From IMG/VR virus record IMGVR_UViG_3300044950_001016, positions 1-44,061 of that record: a DNA stretch of 44,061 nucleotides. The stretch is one strand, 5' to 3'. The translations under genes and the position numbers were made by a program. This document shows positions 14,680 to 22,760 of the stretch, one piece after another (position 1 is the stretch's first letter; every line of letters starts with the position of its first letter). This DNA comes from a virus. Under the pieces are notes generated by a model. That model saw only the letters and a program-made list of their open reading frames with translations. It ran no database searches and had not been told where the DNA came from.

Positions 14680-17184
14680 TCAGAATGGCAGGTTCGCCCC
14701 GCTCGGGGTCGCGCGCAGGAGCTTGAACATCATGGCCTTAGTGTGAGAATCCTTGCCGATCTCAATCACATAGCCGCACCGGACCGCGTCGCGTTGTGAC
14801 CTCACGGCCCGGGCGAGCCGCTGGATCTGGGCGTTCTCCATGCCCGGGCCGCGCGCTTCGAGCATCAGGCCCAAGCTGTCGGCCATATCGTAGAGCGCTT
14901 TGGCGCCCACGAAGTAGCCCGGGTTGCGCTGCCACCAGGCCTCCAGGAAGGGCGCCCACTCGTCGGCGTCCGCCGATTGCTCCTCGCGGGCGGCCTTTAG
15001 GTTGTCGAGCCAGTCCCATACGCCGGCGTGCCACAAGACGCCGCCGACCACGCGCACGAAGGCCTCGTAGCTGCCCAAGCGCAGGTGCTTGCCCGGCTCG
15101 GGCTTGCCGTCCCGCACCCATTCGGCCACGGCCTGCCAGAGCGCCGATAGCACCTTCGGCCGGTTAGCCTGGACCCAGGCGACCACGTCCAGGTGCTTGA
15201 ACTCGCGGCGGTCCTCCGGGAACTCCTCGCGCGAGACCATGCGGATGCGGACGATCCGGCGCGCCAGGTCCTCGTCGACCCGGGCGTTGTTCGACGTCAT
15301 CAGCGGGAGCAGCTGGATCGGGTAGCTCAAGCTCAGGCTTTGTTGGAGCAGCCGGCCCGTATAGACCCGCGAAGTCAGCAGGATATCCAGGGTCGGGCTG
15401 TTGACGTAGTGCTTGACGTTGTCCCAGACCTGGACCGTCCGGCCGTCGCGCAAGATCGCCAGGGCCCGCTTTTCAAGCTCGGCCTCGTCGCTGGGCAGGC
15501 TGGACATCTCCAGCGGTAGGCCGTGGACCGCCAGCAGCAGCTGCGCCAACAGGCTCTTGCCCGTACCTCGCCGGCTCGCCTCGATATTGTGCATCGGGAC
15601 CGGCCCGTCGATCATCCGGCGGACGATCGGCACCAGCAGGGCGCCCAGGTAGTTTGCCCGTTCTCCCGGACTTGCAAATGGAAAGTCGCCCAGCACCTCG
15701 TCGCAGATCCACTGGAGCGCCGCCGCCGAGTTTGGCCACTGGCCATCCTCGACCATTGGCGGGGCCGCCAGCAGGGTCCTGCTCTCCGGGTTGTAGCCCG
15801 GCTCCGTGACGGGCTGGGCGCTGGCGGTCCAGTAGGGCGTCCCGGTCACCTGCTCCAGGACGCGAAAGGCCTGCGAGTCCTCCGGCGGTAGCTCCAGCAG
15901 CATGCGGATCAGGTAGTCCGGTGGCGGTATCGCCCTGGCCTCGCCGCCCGTTACCTTCACGAAGCGCACGCGGTCGACCAGAGCCCTGGCCACGCCTCCC
16001 GCCCCGATACCTTGCACGCGCTGGCCATCGCCGACCCGGGCGATCTGACCGCCTGAAGCGTAGACGCCAGGGTGCCAGGCGAGCTCCTGGAGCGTGGCCA
16101 GGTAGACGCGCCGCGGGTCGTCCTCAACGTAGACGATCGGCCGCGGGTCGTTGTCCGGTGCCGGCCCCGGCCCGGCCCCTACCACCTTGTCCTTGCTAGC
16201 CTTGCCTTTGCTAGCCTTGACCGCCGCCGCGGCCACGGGGGGCGGGGTGGCCGGGCCCGGCCGGCTTTCCTGGGACCACGCCCTGGCCTCGGCGATCAGG
16301 TTCTCGGCGCCTTGCGACCGGCCCGGGTCGCGGTCGGGCTTGGAGCCCACCACGGCCGACCCGGACCGCAGGGCGCTCCGCAGCTTGGCCCGCAAGTCGG
16401 CCGCGCTCCAGGGTGGCACGCAGGTGGCGTTCCAAGCCTCCATCAGCGGCCAGGCCGTGGCCTCGTCCAGGCCGAAGTCGCGCACCAGTTGGCAGGCCGT
16501 GGTGAAGGTGTGCTGGTCGCCGCCGTGGCCCTGGACGGCCGGGTCCCGCCTGGCCATCCAGGCTTGCGCCCGGCGCAGGGTCAGGTCGTGGACGCCAGGC
16601 GGTGGGACGTTGACGTGCGCCGCGCCGACCGGCGGGCTCCTGGTGGCCGAGACCGGCGCCGGCGCCAGGTCTTGCTGCGCGTCGGGCCTGGCGAGCCAGG
16701 CCGGGACGAACGTTGGCAGGTGCTCCAGCGTGAGCGGGATGCCACCGATCCAGGCGTAGACCGCCCCGGTCGGGTGGAGGCTGGGCGGGGCCACGACGTA
16801 GCCGCCGTCTCCGCGGACGTCCAGGCCCATGCCCTCCAGCTTGGCCCGGTTTCGCACCGGCTCGCCCGGGTGGCGGTAGAACCGGTGCTCGCCCTTGCCG
16901 GTGCGGACCCGGACCGGGGTCGGCGGAAGGTTGCGGTTGGCCCACTCCAGGGCCTCGGCGCTGTCGCAATCGACGACGACGACGCCGGAAACGGCCCCGG
17001 TCACGATCGCAATCCCGGCCTCCGGGTGGCGCCGCCAGGACTCCTCAAGCCAGCCGCGGATCTGGCGCTCCGTCGACCAGCGGGCCCAGGACCCTAGCGG
17101 GCGCTTGCGCTCCTCCGGGTTGTCGTATCTCAGCGGGATCACGTTGAAGCCAAGGGCGTGCAAGGCCAAGGCGTGGTGAAGCAT
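14680..17184 (-). CDS. bifunctional primase-polymerase (Prim-Pol) / helicase
   Basis: 834 aa; SD GGAG before ATG 17184. Residues 1-170 are an archaeo-eukaryotic Prim-Pol domain: 'GIAIVTGAVSGVVVVDCDS' with the D72xD74 metal pair, 'GKGEHRFYRHPG' with H100 and 'GLDVRGDGGYVVAPPSLHP' with D122. Residues 205-270 look like a primase C-terminal (PriCT) helical module. From about 490 an SF3/AAA-like ATPase begins, with Walker A 'RRGTGKSLLAQ' (about 535-545), a 'VQVWDN' Walker B-like strand and 'MTSNNARVDEDLARRIVRIRM' as the sensor region. It would unwind and prime at the origin whose candidate lies directly after its stop codon. No separate phage DNA polymerase is visible, so it may also supply polymerase activity or rely on the host enzyme. 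Confidence 0.85.
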   Translation of the reverse strand: MLHHALALHALGFNVIPLRYDNPEERKRPLGSWARWSTERQIRGWLEESWRRHPEAGIAIVTGAVSGVVVVDCDSAEALEWANRNLPPTPVRVRTGKGEHRFYRHPGEPVRNRAKLEGMGLDVRGDGGYVVAPPSLHPTGAVYAWIGGIPLTLEHLPTFVPAWLARPDAQQDLAPAPVSATRSPPVGAAHVNVPPPGVHDLTLRRAQAWMARRDPAVQGHGGDQHTFTTACQLVRDFGLDEATAWPLMEAWNATCVPPWSAADLRAKLRSALRSGSAVVGSKPDRDPGRSQGAENLIAEARAWSQESRPGPATPPPVAAAAVKASKGKASKDKVVGAGPGPAPDNDPRPIVYVEDDPRRVYLATLQELAWHPGVYASGGQIARVGDGQRVQGIGAGGVARALVDRVRFVKVTGGEARAIPPPDYLIRMLLELPPEDSQAFRVLEQVTGTPYWTASAQPVTEPGYNPESRTLLAAPPMVEDGQWPNSAAALQWICDEVLGDFPFASPGERANYLGALLVPIVRRMIDGPVPMHNIEASRRGTGKSLLAQLLLAVHGLPLEMSSLPSDEAELEKRALAILRDGRTVQVWDNVKHYVNSPTLDILLTSRVYTGRLLQQSLSLSYPIQLLPLMTSNNARVDEDLARRIVRIRMVSREEFPEDRREFKHLDVVAWVQANRPKVLSALWQAVAEWVRDGKPEPGKHLRLGSYEAFVRVVGGVLWHAGVWDWLDNLKAAREEQSADADEWAPFLEAWWQRNPGYFVGAKALYDMADSLGLMLEARGPGMENAQIQRLARAVRSQRDAVRCGYVIEIGKDSHTKAMMFKLLRATPSGANLPF

Positions 17185-17195
17185 AGCGGTCTCCA

Positions 17196-17213
17196 GGTGG
17201 TGGTGGTGGTGGT
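17196..17213 (-). repeat. (ACC)6 leader microsatellite before primase gene
   Basis: Six perfect GGT units on the plus strand, i.e. six ACC on the mRNA strand, end 12 bases before the primase ATG, just ahead of its SD. Shorter ACC/CCACC runs occupy the same place in the leaders of five other early genes (18308-18319, 24008-24020, 24884-24892, 26481-26489, 27395-27404), so this is a shared leader feature. Confidence 0.85.
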
Positions 17214-17271
17214 GATAGCCCAGCGGCGTGCGCCGCGCCTCGTGATAGCTCAGGCGCGCCAGGATGGGAAG

Positions 17272-17694
17272 CTAGCGGGCGGTCAGGGCGCGCGCCAGGC
17301 CTAGGACCTCGCCACTGTACCAGGCGCAACCCCGCTTGCAGCCCGCGTAGGCCTCCAGGCCACGGCGCAGATCGCCCTTGTGGCGGGCGTGCCAGGCCAG
17401 GATCGCCGCGCCGCTTTCGGCGCCGGGCTGGGCCTGCTGAAGCTCCGGGCAGGTCAGGCCGGACCAGCGGGTGCCCACTTGCCAGGCGCCGCAATGGCCG
17501 CCGCGCTTGGCCGCCAGGCGCCAGCGGCTCTCGCGCCAGGCCACCGCGGCCAGGACCGCGGGGTCCAGGCCGTGGCGCCCGGCGGCCTCAACGGTCACAG
17601 CGGCCAGAGCGCAGCCGCGGGCCCGCTCCGCCGGCGTCGGGGCGGACGGGCCGCGCGCCGTCAGGATGGCCAAGCAAAGGGCCAGGGCCTTCAC
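17272..17694 (-). CDS. secreted lytic transglycosylase/lysozyme-like protein, 140 aa
   Basis: GTG start overlapping the upstream TGA as GTGA. An N-terminal hydrophobic segment (KALALCLAILTARG) looks like a signal peptide. It is followed by an SLT-type core: 'VLAAVAWRESRWRL' with putative catalytic E55, 'HCGAWQVGT' matching the GxxQ strand, and 'GAAILAWHARHKGDL..GLEAYAGC' at the end. Four or five Cys suggest a disulfide-stabilised exported protein. Encoded in the early/replication block rather than with the lysis genes, so a role other than final lysis is possible, for example local wall remodelling or virion-associated wall opening. Family assignment is moderate. Confidence 0.65.
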   Translation of the reverse strand: MKALALCLAILTARGPSAPTPAERARGCALAAVTVEAAGRHGLDPAVLAAVAWRESRWRLAAKRGGHCGAWQVGTRWSGLTCPELQQAQPGAESGAAILAWHARHKGDLRRGLEAYAGCKRGCAWYSGEVLGLARALTAR

Positions 17695-18296
17695 TGGACC
17701 ACGCTAGCGTGGATCGCCTCCAGGGCCGCGCCGTAGGCCCAGGAGCCGCCCAGGGCGTAGCCGGCCAGGGCCTTGAACTCCGACGGGCCGGTGGCCACCT
17801 TGAACGCCTCGCGGACGGCGCCGGCGTCGACCCGGCCGCCTTGCGCCGCCTTCGCCAGGTAGACCAGCGAGTCCAGGTTGCCAAGGGGCACGACGTAGCG
17901 AAGGCCCTTGATCTCGACCATGCACGAGATCGCTTGAACGCCGGTCACAATCTCGTCCAGGGCCGCGCTCTTGCCGCAGGGCCCGGTCTCGTTGCCCCAG
18001 ACCCAGGCGCCGGCCTCGGACGTGGACCGGATTACCATGGCGACCGGGGCCCCGCCGGAGTAAAGCACCATCACGCGGTCAGGCCCGGCCGCTACCGAGC
18101 ACGGCGTGTTGGCAAAGAGGGCCGCCCCGATCTCGGGGCCAGAGCACGGCTCCAGGCTAAGGATCTCGCCGGTGCCTTCGCAGGCCAGGCAAGGGACCGC
18201 CCCGCAAATGCAAACGCAAGCGTGGCCAAGGCCGTGGCAGATCGGGCATTCGTGGGAGGCGTCGCCGTTGCAGGTCTTGCAAGTTACTAGCTTCAT
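17691..18296 (-). CDS. DnaJ-type zinc-finger protein of unknown function, 201 aa
   Basis: SD GGAG and ATG at 18296, downstream of a good promoter (18346-18373). Residues 1-44 carry a DnaJ-like cysteine-rich region: C6xxC9, C17xxCHGLG, C27/C29/C31 and C36xxCEGTGE, enough for two zinc ions. Residues 50-201 are an unrecognised mixed alpha/beta domain without membrane segments. A chaperone or RNA/protein-binding role is possible, but there is no J-domain. It overlaps the transglycosylase-like gene downstream, so both are one transcript. Confidence 0.65.
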   Translation of the reverse strand: MKLVTCKTCNGDASHECPICHGLGHACVCICGAVPCLACEGTGEILSLEPCSGPEIGAALFANTPCSVAAGPDRVMVLYSGGAPVAMVIRSTSEAGAWVWGNETGPCGKSAALDEIVTGVQAISCMVEIKGLRYVVPLGNLDSLVYLAKAAQGGRVDAGAVREAFKVATGPSEFKALAGYALGGSWAYGAALEAIHASVVQ

Positions 18297-18345
18297 GGTG
18301 GGCTCCAGGTGGCGGTGGTGGCGGGCGTCCTTGCCCGTGCTTGCA

Positions 18346-18373
18346 AGCCTACTCCCGACGCCGTAGCTGTCAA
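18346..18373 (-). promoter_or_regulatory. early promoter P4, upstream of the 201-aa zinc-finger gene
   Basis: On the minus strand: -35 TTGACA (18373-18368), 16-base spacer, -10 TAGGCT (18351-18346). The -35 is preceded by the box GCGTAAAGGGC, whose TAA is also the stop of the gene at 18379-18669. The box plus -35 is shared with three other early promoter sites. Confidence 0.75.
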
Positions 18374-18378
18374 GCCCT

Positions 18379-18669
18379 TTACGCGACCGGGCCGGTGCAA
18401 CGGGGCCAGGCCTTGCCGGGCGGCCAGATCAGCCCGTAGGCCTCGCGGTCCGTCCACGGTGGCGGGTTGGCGTGCTTGCCGCGGTCCCAGCCCGCCGCGC
18501 GCTCGGCGGCCCGGAGCGCGTCCTCCCAGGACGGCTCCTCGCCAGCGCCAAGCACCACGTTCCCATCGCGCTGGCCAGCCCGTAGCTCCCAGCGGTAGGC
18601 GGGCGCGGCCTTGGCGACGGGCGCGGCCTTGGGCGCCGGGGCCGCCCTGCGGCGGGGCGCCGGGCTCAT
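18379..18669 (-). CDS. hypothetical protein, 96 aa
   Basis: The start ATG at 18669 is coupled to the upstream stop as ATGA; a longer reading to 18810 lies inside the previous gene and is rejected. The N-terminal 25 residues are basic and Ala/Pro-rich. The rest (YRWELRAGQRDGNVV, EDALRAAERAAGWDRG, PPWTDREAYGLIWPPGK) looks like a small compact domain with several Trp. No family recognised. Its TAA stop lies inside the conserved promoter box of the next transcription unit. Confidence 0.6.
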   Translation of the reverse strand: MSPAPRRRAAPAPKAAPVAKAAPAYRWELRAGQRDGNVVLGAGEEPSWEDALRAAERAAGWDRGKHANPPPWTDREAYGLIWPPGKAWPRCTGPVA

Positions 18670-18917
18670 ACGGGCACCGGTTTGCCGAGCACGGTCCAAT
18701 GGTTGACGATGCCCTTGGACATGATGCTGTAGGGCACCCGCCCTCCGACCAGCACCCGGATCTCGCGCCCGTTGGAAGATACGGTCACAAAGCGCTTGCC
18801 GACCTTGCAAACGACCACGTTATACGCGCCGACCCAATGCGGCTTTAGGCTTGCAACGTCGCCGGCTTTCAGCGATTCGCAGAACTCTAGGCGGTCTTTG
18901 TCGTGGTGGTAGGCCAT
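18666..18917 (-). CDS. hypothetical small beta-rich protein, 83 aa
   Basis: ATG at 18917 two bases after the DUF5131 stop, with GGGAGG upstream; a start at 18962 would overlap that gene. The sequence alternates hydrophobic and polar residues in a way typical of a small beta barrel (KAGDVASLKPHWVG, YNVVVCKVGKRFVTVSSNGR, EIRVLVGGRVPYSI). No motif recognised. Translationally coupled to the downstream 96-aa gene. Confidence 0.6.
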   Translation of the reverse strand: MAYHHDKDRLEFCESLKAGDVASLKPHWVGAYNVVVCKVGKRFVTVSSNGREIRVLVGGRVPYSIMSKGIVNHWTVLGKPVPV

Positions 18918-18919
18918 AG

Positions 18920-19858
18920 CTAACCTCCCGGGAACTGGCGCACGCGCAGGGCCTCGGGCCATTCAAGCCAGTCGCCGCCGTGGCCGGCGTCCACCAGGCG
19001 AATCCGGCCGGTCTCCCGGTCGACCGGGCCCGGGCCCTCGGGCCAGCCGTGCGGGTCGCTAACGTCGCCGAGCACCGGGCGGGCGCCCATCTGCTTGACG
19101 AAGCAAGGCACGCCAGACCTCGCGCACACCTCCACCAGGTCGCGCGCCCAGAGCACGTCGAACGGCCGCGCGCCAGGCCCGCTCTCGCCGCCGACAATGA
19201 TCCAGCCGATCGGCGTGGGCGTGGCGTGCGACGTCAACGTCGGCCACGGCGCCAGGGTCGCCGGGACCGCGTCCAGGTCGACGGGGCCGAGCAGCGGCTC
19301 CATGGACAGGAAGCGAACGCTCGCCGGGATCTGGAGCAGCAGCGGGACGCGCTCGTCCGCCCGCGCCTGGTCCTCCACGGACGTCCCGACCCAGACGTTG
19401 GCCGGCGGGTAGCCCGCCAGCCAGGCCGCCAGCATGGACGCCAGCCCGGCGGGCTGGTCGCGGCAGTAAAGCGCCGCCTCGATCCTGCTCCTCCAGGCCT
19501 CGGGGCGCTTGGTCAGCAGCTGCCAGTCCAGCCAGCCGCGGGTGCAGAGCACCAGGTAGAGCAGGTCGGCCAGCCACTCGGCCGGGACTTCGCCGTCCAG
19601 CCAGTCCGCCAGGCTGGCGCAGAACACGCGCTCGCGGCGCCCGGCCAGGCCGGCCTTGCGGGCCCAGGACGTGGGCTCGCGCCAGTAGGCCTCGCTTGTG
19701 CGCTGCCGCGCCTGGCCAGGGCCCCACTTGATGCCCTTGACCCTGGCCACGGGGCCGGCCTCGGCGTAGCAGTTAGCGCAGCCCGGGCTCACCTTGGAGC
19801 ACCCGACCCACGGGTTGAAGGTGTGATCAGTCCACGAGATACCAGTTACCTTGCCCAC
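18920..19858 (-). CDS. DUF5131 family protein (phage Gp37/Gp68-like)
   Basis: 312 aa, GTG start at 19858 with GGAGGG about eight bases upstream. The family signature is clear: 'ISWTDHTFNPWVGCSKVSPG' with C20, C27 and C30, then 'ANCYAE'. Later come 'SLADWLDGEVPAEW', 'WLLTKRP' (here WQLLTKRPEAW), 'VWVGTSVEDQ', 'FLSMEPLLGPV' and 'WIIVGGESGPGARPF', and finally 'FVKQMG'. The three-Cys motif and TIM-barrel-like pattern resemble radical-SAM relatives, but the cysteine spacing is not the classical CxxxCxxC, so the chemistry is unresolved. Frequent in phages and mobile elements. Located after a DNA adenine methylase, which would fit a nucleic-acid modification role. Confidence 0.88.
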   Translation of the reverse strand: MGKVTGISWTDHTFNPWVGCSKVSPGCANCYAEAGPVARVKGIKWGPGQARQRTSEAYWREPTSWARKAGLAGRRERVFCASLADWLDGEVPAEWLADLLYLVLCTRGWLDWQLLTKRPEAWRSRIEAALYCRDQPAGLASMLAAWLAGYPPANVWVGTSVEDQARADERVPLLLQIPASVRFLSMEPLLGPVDLDAVPATLAPWPTLTSHATPTPIGWIIVGGESGPGARPFDVLWARDLVEVCARSGVPCFVKQMGARPVLGDVSDPHGWPEGPGPVDRETGRIRLVDAGHGGDWLEWPEALRVRQFPGG

Positions 19859-19886
19859 TTGCTTGCCCTCCGCGCCGCTGCGGGCG

Positions 19887-20471
19887 CTACGGTTGCCATT
19901 GCCGCACCCACCGCGGCGCCAGGGCGCTCTTGCGCGCCCGGGTAGAGATAGCCCTTGCCACCGCCAGGCAGGCGGCCTCGGGCCCGTACAAGACCAGGGC
20001 GTGGCCGCGCCCCTTCTGCTCGATCTCGCCGTCCGGGTTTGTGAACTCCACGCGCCCGCTCAGGAAGCCGACGGCCACGGCCTCAGGCCAGACCTCATCG
20101 CGCCAGGGCCCGTCGCCCGGGACCGCCGGGACCAAGGCCACGACCACGCGGCCCAGGACCCGCGCCTGGAGCCTACAACGCCGGAGCCAGGCCCGGGTGT
20201 TGGAGAAGGGCGGGTTGACGAACACGACGCCGGCGCCGACCGGGGCCCAAGGGTGGGCCAGGCCGTCGTCGCCGCGCCGGGCGTCCAGGACCGCCGCCGC
20301 CTTGACCGCGCAGGATGGCGACCAGCAGGGGTCCAGGGCTATCCGGCCCAGCCAGGCCAGGATCTCCGCCGGCGTATACCACTCGTCGCCAGCGGCTCCG
20401 TCGGGCGCTATAGGGCCCGCCAGGAGCTCGAAGCCAGGTAGGGCCGCCCCCAGGCGCCGTCGGGCCGTCAT
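19887..20471 (-). CDS. DNA N6-adenine methyltransferase, phage Dam type
   Basis: 194 aa. Matches phage Dam-type methylases (PF05869 pattern): 'DEWYTPAEILAWLG' (29-42), 'LDPCWSP' with D47P48 for SAM binding and 'VVFVNPPFSN' with the catalytic NPPF at 86-89. 'GRGHALVLYG' follows near the end. It would transfer methyl from SAM to adenine N6, probably protecting phage DNA from host restriction or marking it for regulation. The RBS is weak; ATG 20471 is kept because the conserved domain starts soon after and the upstream gene stops at 20491. Confidence 0.85.
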   Translation of the reverse strand: MTARRRLGAALPGFELLAGPIAPDGAAGDEWYTPAEILAWLGRIALDPCWSPSCAVKAAAVLDARRGDDGLAHPWAPVGAGVVFVNPPFSNTRAWLRRCRLQARVLGRVVVALVPAVPGDGPWRDEVWPEAVAVGFLSGRVEFTNPDGEIEQKGRGHALVLYGPEAACLAVARAISTRARKSALAPRWVRQWQP

Positions 20472-20490
20472 AGGGCACCAGCGGCCAGCG

Positions 20491-20829
20491 TCAGGTCCAT
20501 TGTGCCCTCCGCTTTGCCAGGGCCGCGTCTAGGTCGGCCGCGGCCTGCTCTACGCTGAAGGCCAAGACGTAGACGCCGCCGAGGCCTTCGACCATAGCCC
20601 TGAACTTGGCCTGCTGCGGACTTAGCTTGCCGCCTGGGCGCTTGACTTCAATGGCCACGAACAGGCCCGGGTGGGCCAGGCCGATCACGTCGGCGGACCC
20701 GACCAGGCCAAAGCGGGTTGGCCGGCCGTCGGCCGCGGTCAAGACGCCGGTGTTGTTTCGCCAGACCGTCAGGTCCAGGCGGGCGCCCAGCCGGGCGAGG
20801 ATAAGCTGCTGGATCTCTTGCTCAAGCAT
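20491..20829 (-). CDS. VRR-NUC domain nuclease
   Basis: 112 aa, started at ATG 20829 with GGGAGGG upstream; a TTG at 20850 is the alternative. The PD-(D/E)xK core of VRR-NUC is visible: 'WRNNTGVLTAADGRPTRFG', 'GSADVIGL' (the D), 'FVAIEVKRPGG' (ExK) and 'LSPQQAKFRAMVEGLGGVYV' with the conserved Gln. Stand-alone phage VRR-NUC proteins act on branched or junction DNA and often sit beside SF2 helicases, as here (21241-22569). Confidence 0.88.
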   Translation of the reverse strand: MLEQEIQQLILARLGARLDLTVWRNNTGVLTAADGRPTRFGLVGSADVIGLAHPGLFVAIEVKRPGGKLSPQQAKFRAMVEGLGGVYVLAFSVEQAAADLDAALAKRRAQWT

Positions 20830-21061
20830 CGCCTGGCCCTCCCGATTCAAGGTCTATGAGCCGGACTAGCTCTTTCTCGGCCAGGACCACCGCCAGGCGC
20901 GCCCGCAGCGCCGCCTCAATCCTGGCCAGGCCATCGGCGTCGCGGTAGATGTGCTCCTCGCAGTAGCAGGTCCCGTGCAGCGACACTTGCTTGCAAGGGT
21001 AGCCGTCGTCGTCCCGGGAGTCGCAGATGGGCCTTGGCCGGCCTTTGTAGGGCGTTGGCAT
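20822..21061 (-). CDS. hypothetical small Cys/His protein, 79 aa
   Basis: ATG at 21061 with GGAGGGC upstream, after the 58-aa gene; it overlaps the nuclease gene by eight bases. The first half holds C13, C23 and the C32-C34 region with 'CYCEEHIY', a possible zinc site, and the second half is a charged helix (LARIEAALRARLAVVLAEKEL). Probably an accessory of the nuclease or helicase; no family recognised. Confidence 0.6.
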   Translation of the reverse strand: MPTPYKGRPRPICDSRDDDGYPCKQVSLHGTCYCEEHIYRDADGLARIEAALRARLAVVLAEKELVRLIDLESGGPGDA

Positions 21062-21064
21062 GGC

Positions 21065-21241
21065 CTAGCCCTCCACGCGGTCGGGCTCGGGGCCGGGGCC
21101 GGGGCCGTCGCCCCGGTCCGGGGCGTCTCCCGGCGGCAGCTGGATCGGGGTGTGCTCCCGGTAAACGCGGCGCCCGCGGGCGCAATCTGGGCAGCTGGGC
21201 GGGCATGCGCCGTAGCGGTCCCGGTCGGGGTGCTGTTGCAT
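21065..21241 (-). CDS. small Cys-pair protein, 58 aa
   Basis: ATG at 21241 overlaps the helicase TAA (TAATG), with GGAG upstream inside the helicase gene. A 'CPPSCPDCARG' cluster near residues 13-22 suggests metal binding; the C-terminal half is Pro/Gly/Asp-rich and probably disordered. Short and unrecognised, but well coupled. Confidence 0.5.
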   Translation of the reverse strand: MQQHPDRDRYGACPPSCPDCARGRRVYREHTPIQLPPGDAPDRGDGPGPGPEPDRVEG

Positions 21242-22569
21242 TACTTTCTCCAATCTAGCGCGGACTTGCGAAGGTTGTACTGCACCCAGGTCCATCCTGG
21301 GCGGTGGCCCTTCTCCCGGCGCTCGTGGTCGACCTTGCGCCACAGGTCCCAGTCGATCGCATCGGCCGCCTTGACCGGCCGGTCGGTCACGGCCTGAAGC
21401 TCGCCAGCCAGGGCCTCGAAGGACCGGACCGTGAGCGGGAGCCGGGCCCCGCAGCGCGGGCAGTTGTCCGGCCGCGGGGTCGACGCGAAGCAGGCGTAGC
21501 ACTCGCGGCAGGTGGTGATGGAGAGAATCCGCGCCCGCTTGGCGGCCTCTTTGGCCAGGGCGTCGGTCTCGACCGGGTCCTCGACGTAGCCGTGGCGGGC
21601 GAAGTTGCCGCCGTGATCGTGGACGTGGCAGTCCACCTTGCCGTCGAAGCAACGCAGCCCGCGGCCTATGGTTTGGCGCCAGATGATCTCGCTCACGGTC
21701 GGGCGGGCCATGCTCACGGCCGAGACCTCCGGGCAATCCCAGCCCTCGACCAGGACGTCAAAGGTGGTCAGGACCCGGATCTCGCCCCGGGCGTGCGCGG
21801 CCAGAAGCTCGCGCCGGTGGTCCTTGGGCAGCCCGCCGTGGATGCAGGCCGACGGGAGCCCGGCCGCCGCGAAGCCAGCGGCCAGGTCGTGGGCGTGCTG
21901 GACGTTGGCCGCGAAGGCCACGCCCAGGCGGTCCCGGGAATGCGTGACGTAGTGACCGACCACGTCGCCGACCACCGCTAGGGAGTCGCCCGCGTTGGGG
22001 TCGGCAAAATAAACCGGCGGGACCAGCCAGCCCGCGCGGATGAGCTCGCGCACGCTCGGGCCCTGGACCACGACGTCGGCCGCGTGGCCCAGCCCGCGCC
22101 GGTCGGTGCGCTTGGGCGTGGCGGTCAGGATGATGCGCCAGGCGTTTGGCCAGGCGTCTAGCAGCTGCCGGTAGGTGGTGGCCGCGGCCCGGTGGCCCTC
22201 GTCCATCACCAGGATCGTGGGCTCTGGCAGCTTGTCGGCCCGGTTGGCCATCGCGACGACGGAGCCCAGCAGGATAGGCTCGCCGCGGTTGGGCTCGCCC
22301 GGGGCCCGCACGCGCAGGCCGACCCGGGCGAACGACCTAGCGGCCTGGTCCAGGATCTCCTGCCGGTGGGCGGTGAAGGCCAGCGTCGCGCCGAGCTCCG
22401 CCGCGGACGCGGCCAGGGTGGCAACGGTGGCGGTCTTTCCCGCGCCCGTCGGCATCACCAGGACCGCGCCCACGGCGCCGCCAGTGTAGGCGGCCCGGAG
22501 CTCGTCAATCGCTTGCAGCTGGTAGGGCCTGGCGGTTAGGCCTTTGCCGGTGGTGGCGGTCTGGTCCAT
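21241..22569 (-). CDS. SF2 DEAD/DEAH-box helicase with C-terminal zinc finger
   Basis: 442 aa; ATG 22569 chosen because the conserved region begins at residue 12, and an earlier Met at 22653 lies within the upstream HTH gene. Motifs in order: Q-like 'TARPYQLQAIDEL', I 'MPTGAGKTA' (39-47), Ia 'FTAHRQEILDQ', II 'VMDEGHR' (about 121), III 'LTATP', V 'TFDVLVEGWD' and VI 'QTIGRGLR'. The tail has 'CRECYACF..CPRCGA', a zinc ribbon. This is the RadD/UvrB-like phage helicase type, usually involved in replication fork or recombination processing, and forms a unit with the following VRR-NUC nuclease. Confidence 0.9.
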   Translation of the reverse strand: MDQTATTGKGLTARPYQLQAIDELRAAYTGGAVGAVLVMPTGAGKTATVATLAASAAELGATLAFTAHRQEILDQAARSFARVGLRVRAPGEPNRGEPILLGSVVAMANRADKLPEPTILVMDEGHRAAATTYRQLLDAWPNAWRIILTATPKRTDRRGLGHAADVVVQGPSVRELIRAGWLVPPVYFADPNAGDSLAVVGDVVGHYVTHSRDRLGVAFAANVQHAHDLAAGFAAAGLPSACIHGGLPKDHRRELLAAHARGEIRVLTTFDVLVEGWDCPEVSAVSMARPTVSEIIWRQTIGRGLRCFDGKVDCHVHDHGGNFARHGYVEDPVETDALAKEAAKRARILSITTCRECYACFASTPRPDNCPRCGARLPLTVRSFEALAGELQAVTDRPVKAADAIDWDLWRKVDHERREKGHRPGWTWVQYNLRKSALDWRK

Positions 22570-22760
22570 GAGGTCACGGGCACCTTGCCGCCCGACAGGC
22601 GGGCGATCTCCGCGGCCACCGCGTCCGGGATAACGCGGTCGCCGCGAATCCACTGCGGCAGCAGCGTGGGGTGGACGCCTAGCTCCTCGGCTAGGCCCTT
22701 GGCCGTGCGGCCTTGCTCAAAGAGCCACCGCTTCAACGGGTGGGGTTTCTTGGGTTTCAC
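22536..22760 (-). CDS. small helix-turn-helix protein (Cro-like), 74 aa
   Basis: GTG at 22760 with GGAGG six bases upstream, overlapping the exonuclease stop as GTGA. The sequence 'PLKRWLFEQGRTAKGLAEELGVHPTLLPQWIRG' then 'RVIPDAVAAEIARLSGGKV' is a typical Cro/YdaS-type HTH with a dimerising C-terminal helix. It could be an early-to-late switch regulator. Its 3' end overlaps the helicase gene by 34 bases. Confidence 0.75.
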   Translation of the reverse strand: MKPKKPHPLKRWLFEQGRTAKGLAEELGVHPTLLPQWIRGDRVIPDAVAAEIARLSGGKVPVTSWTRPPPPAKA

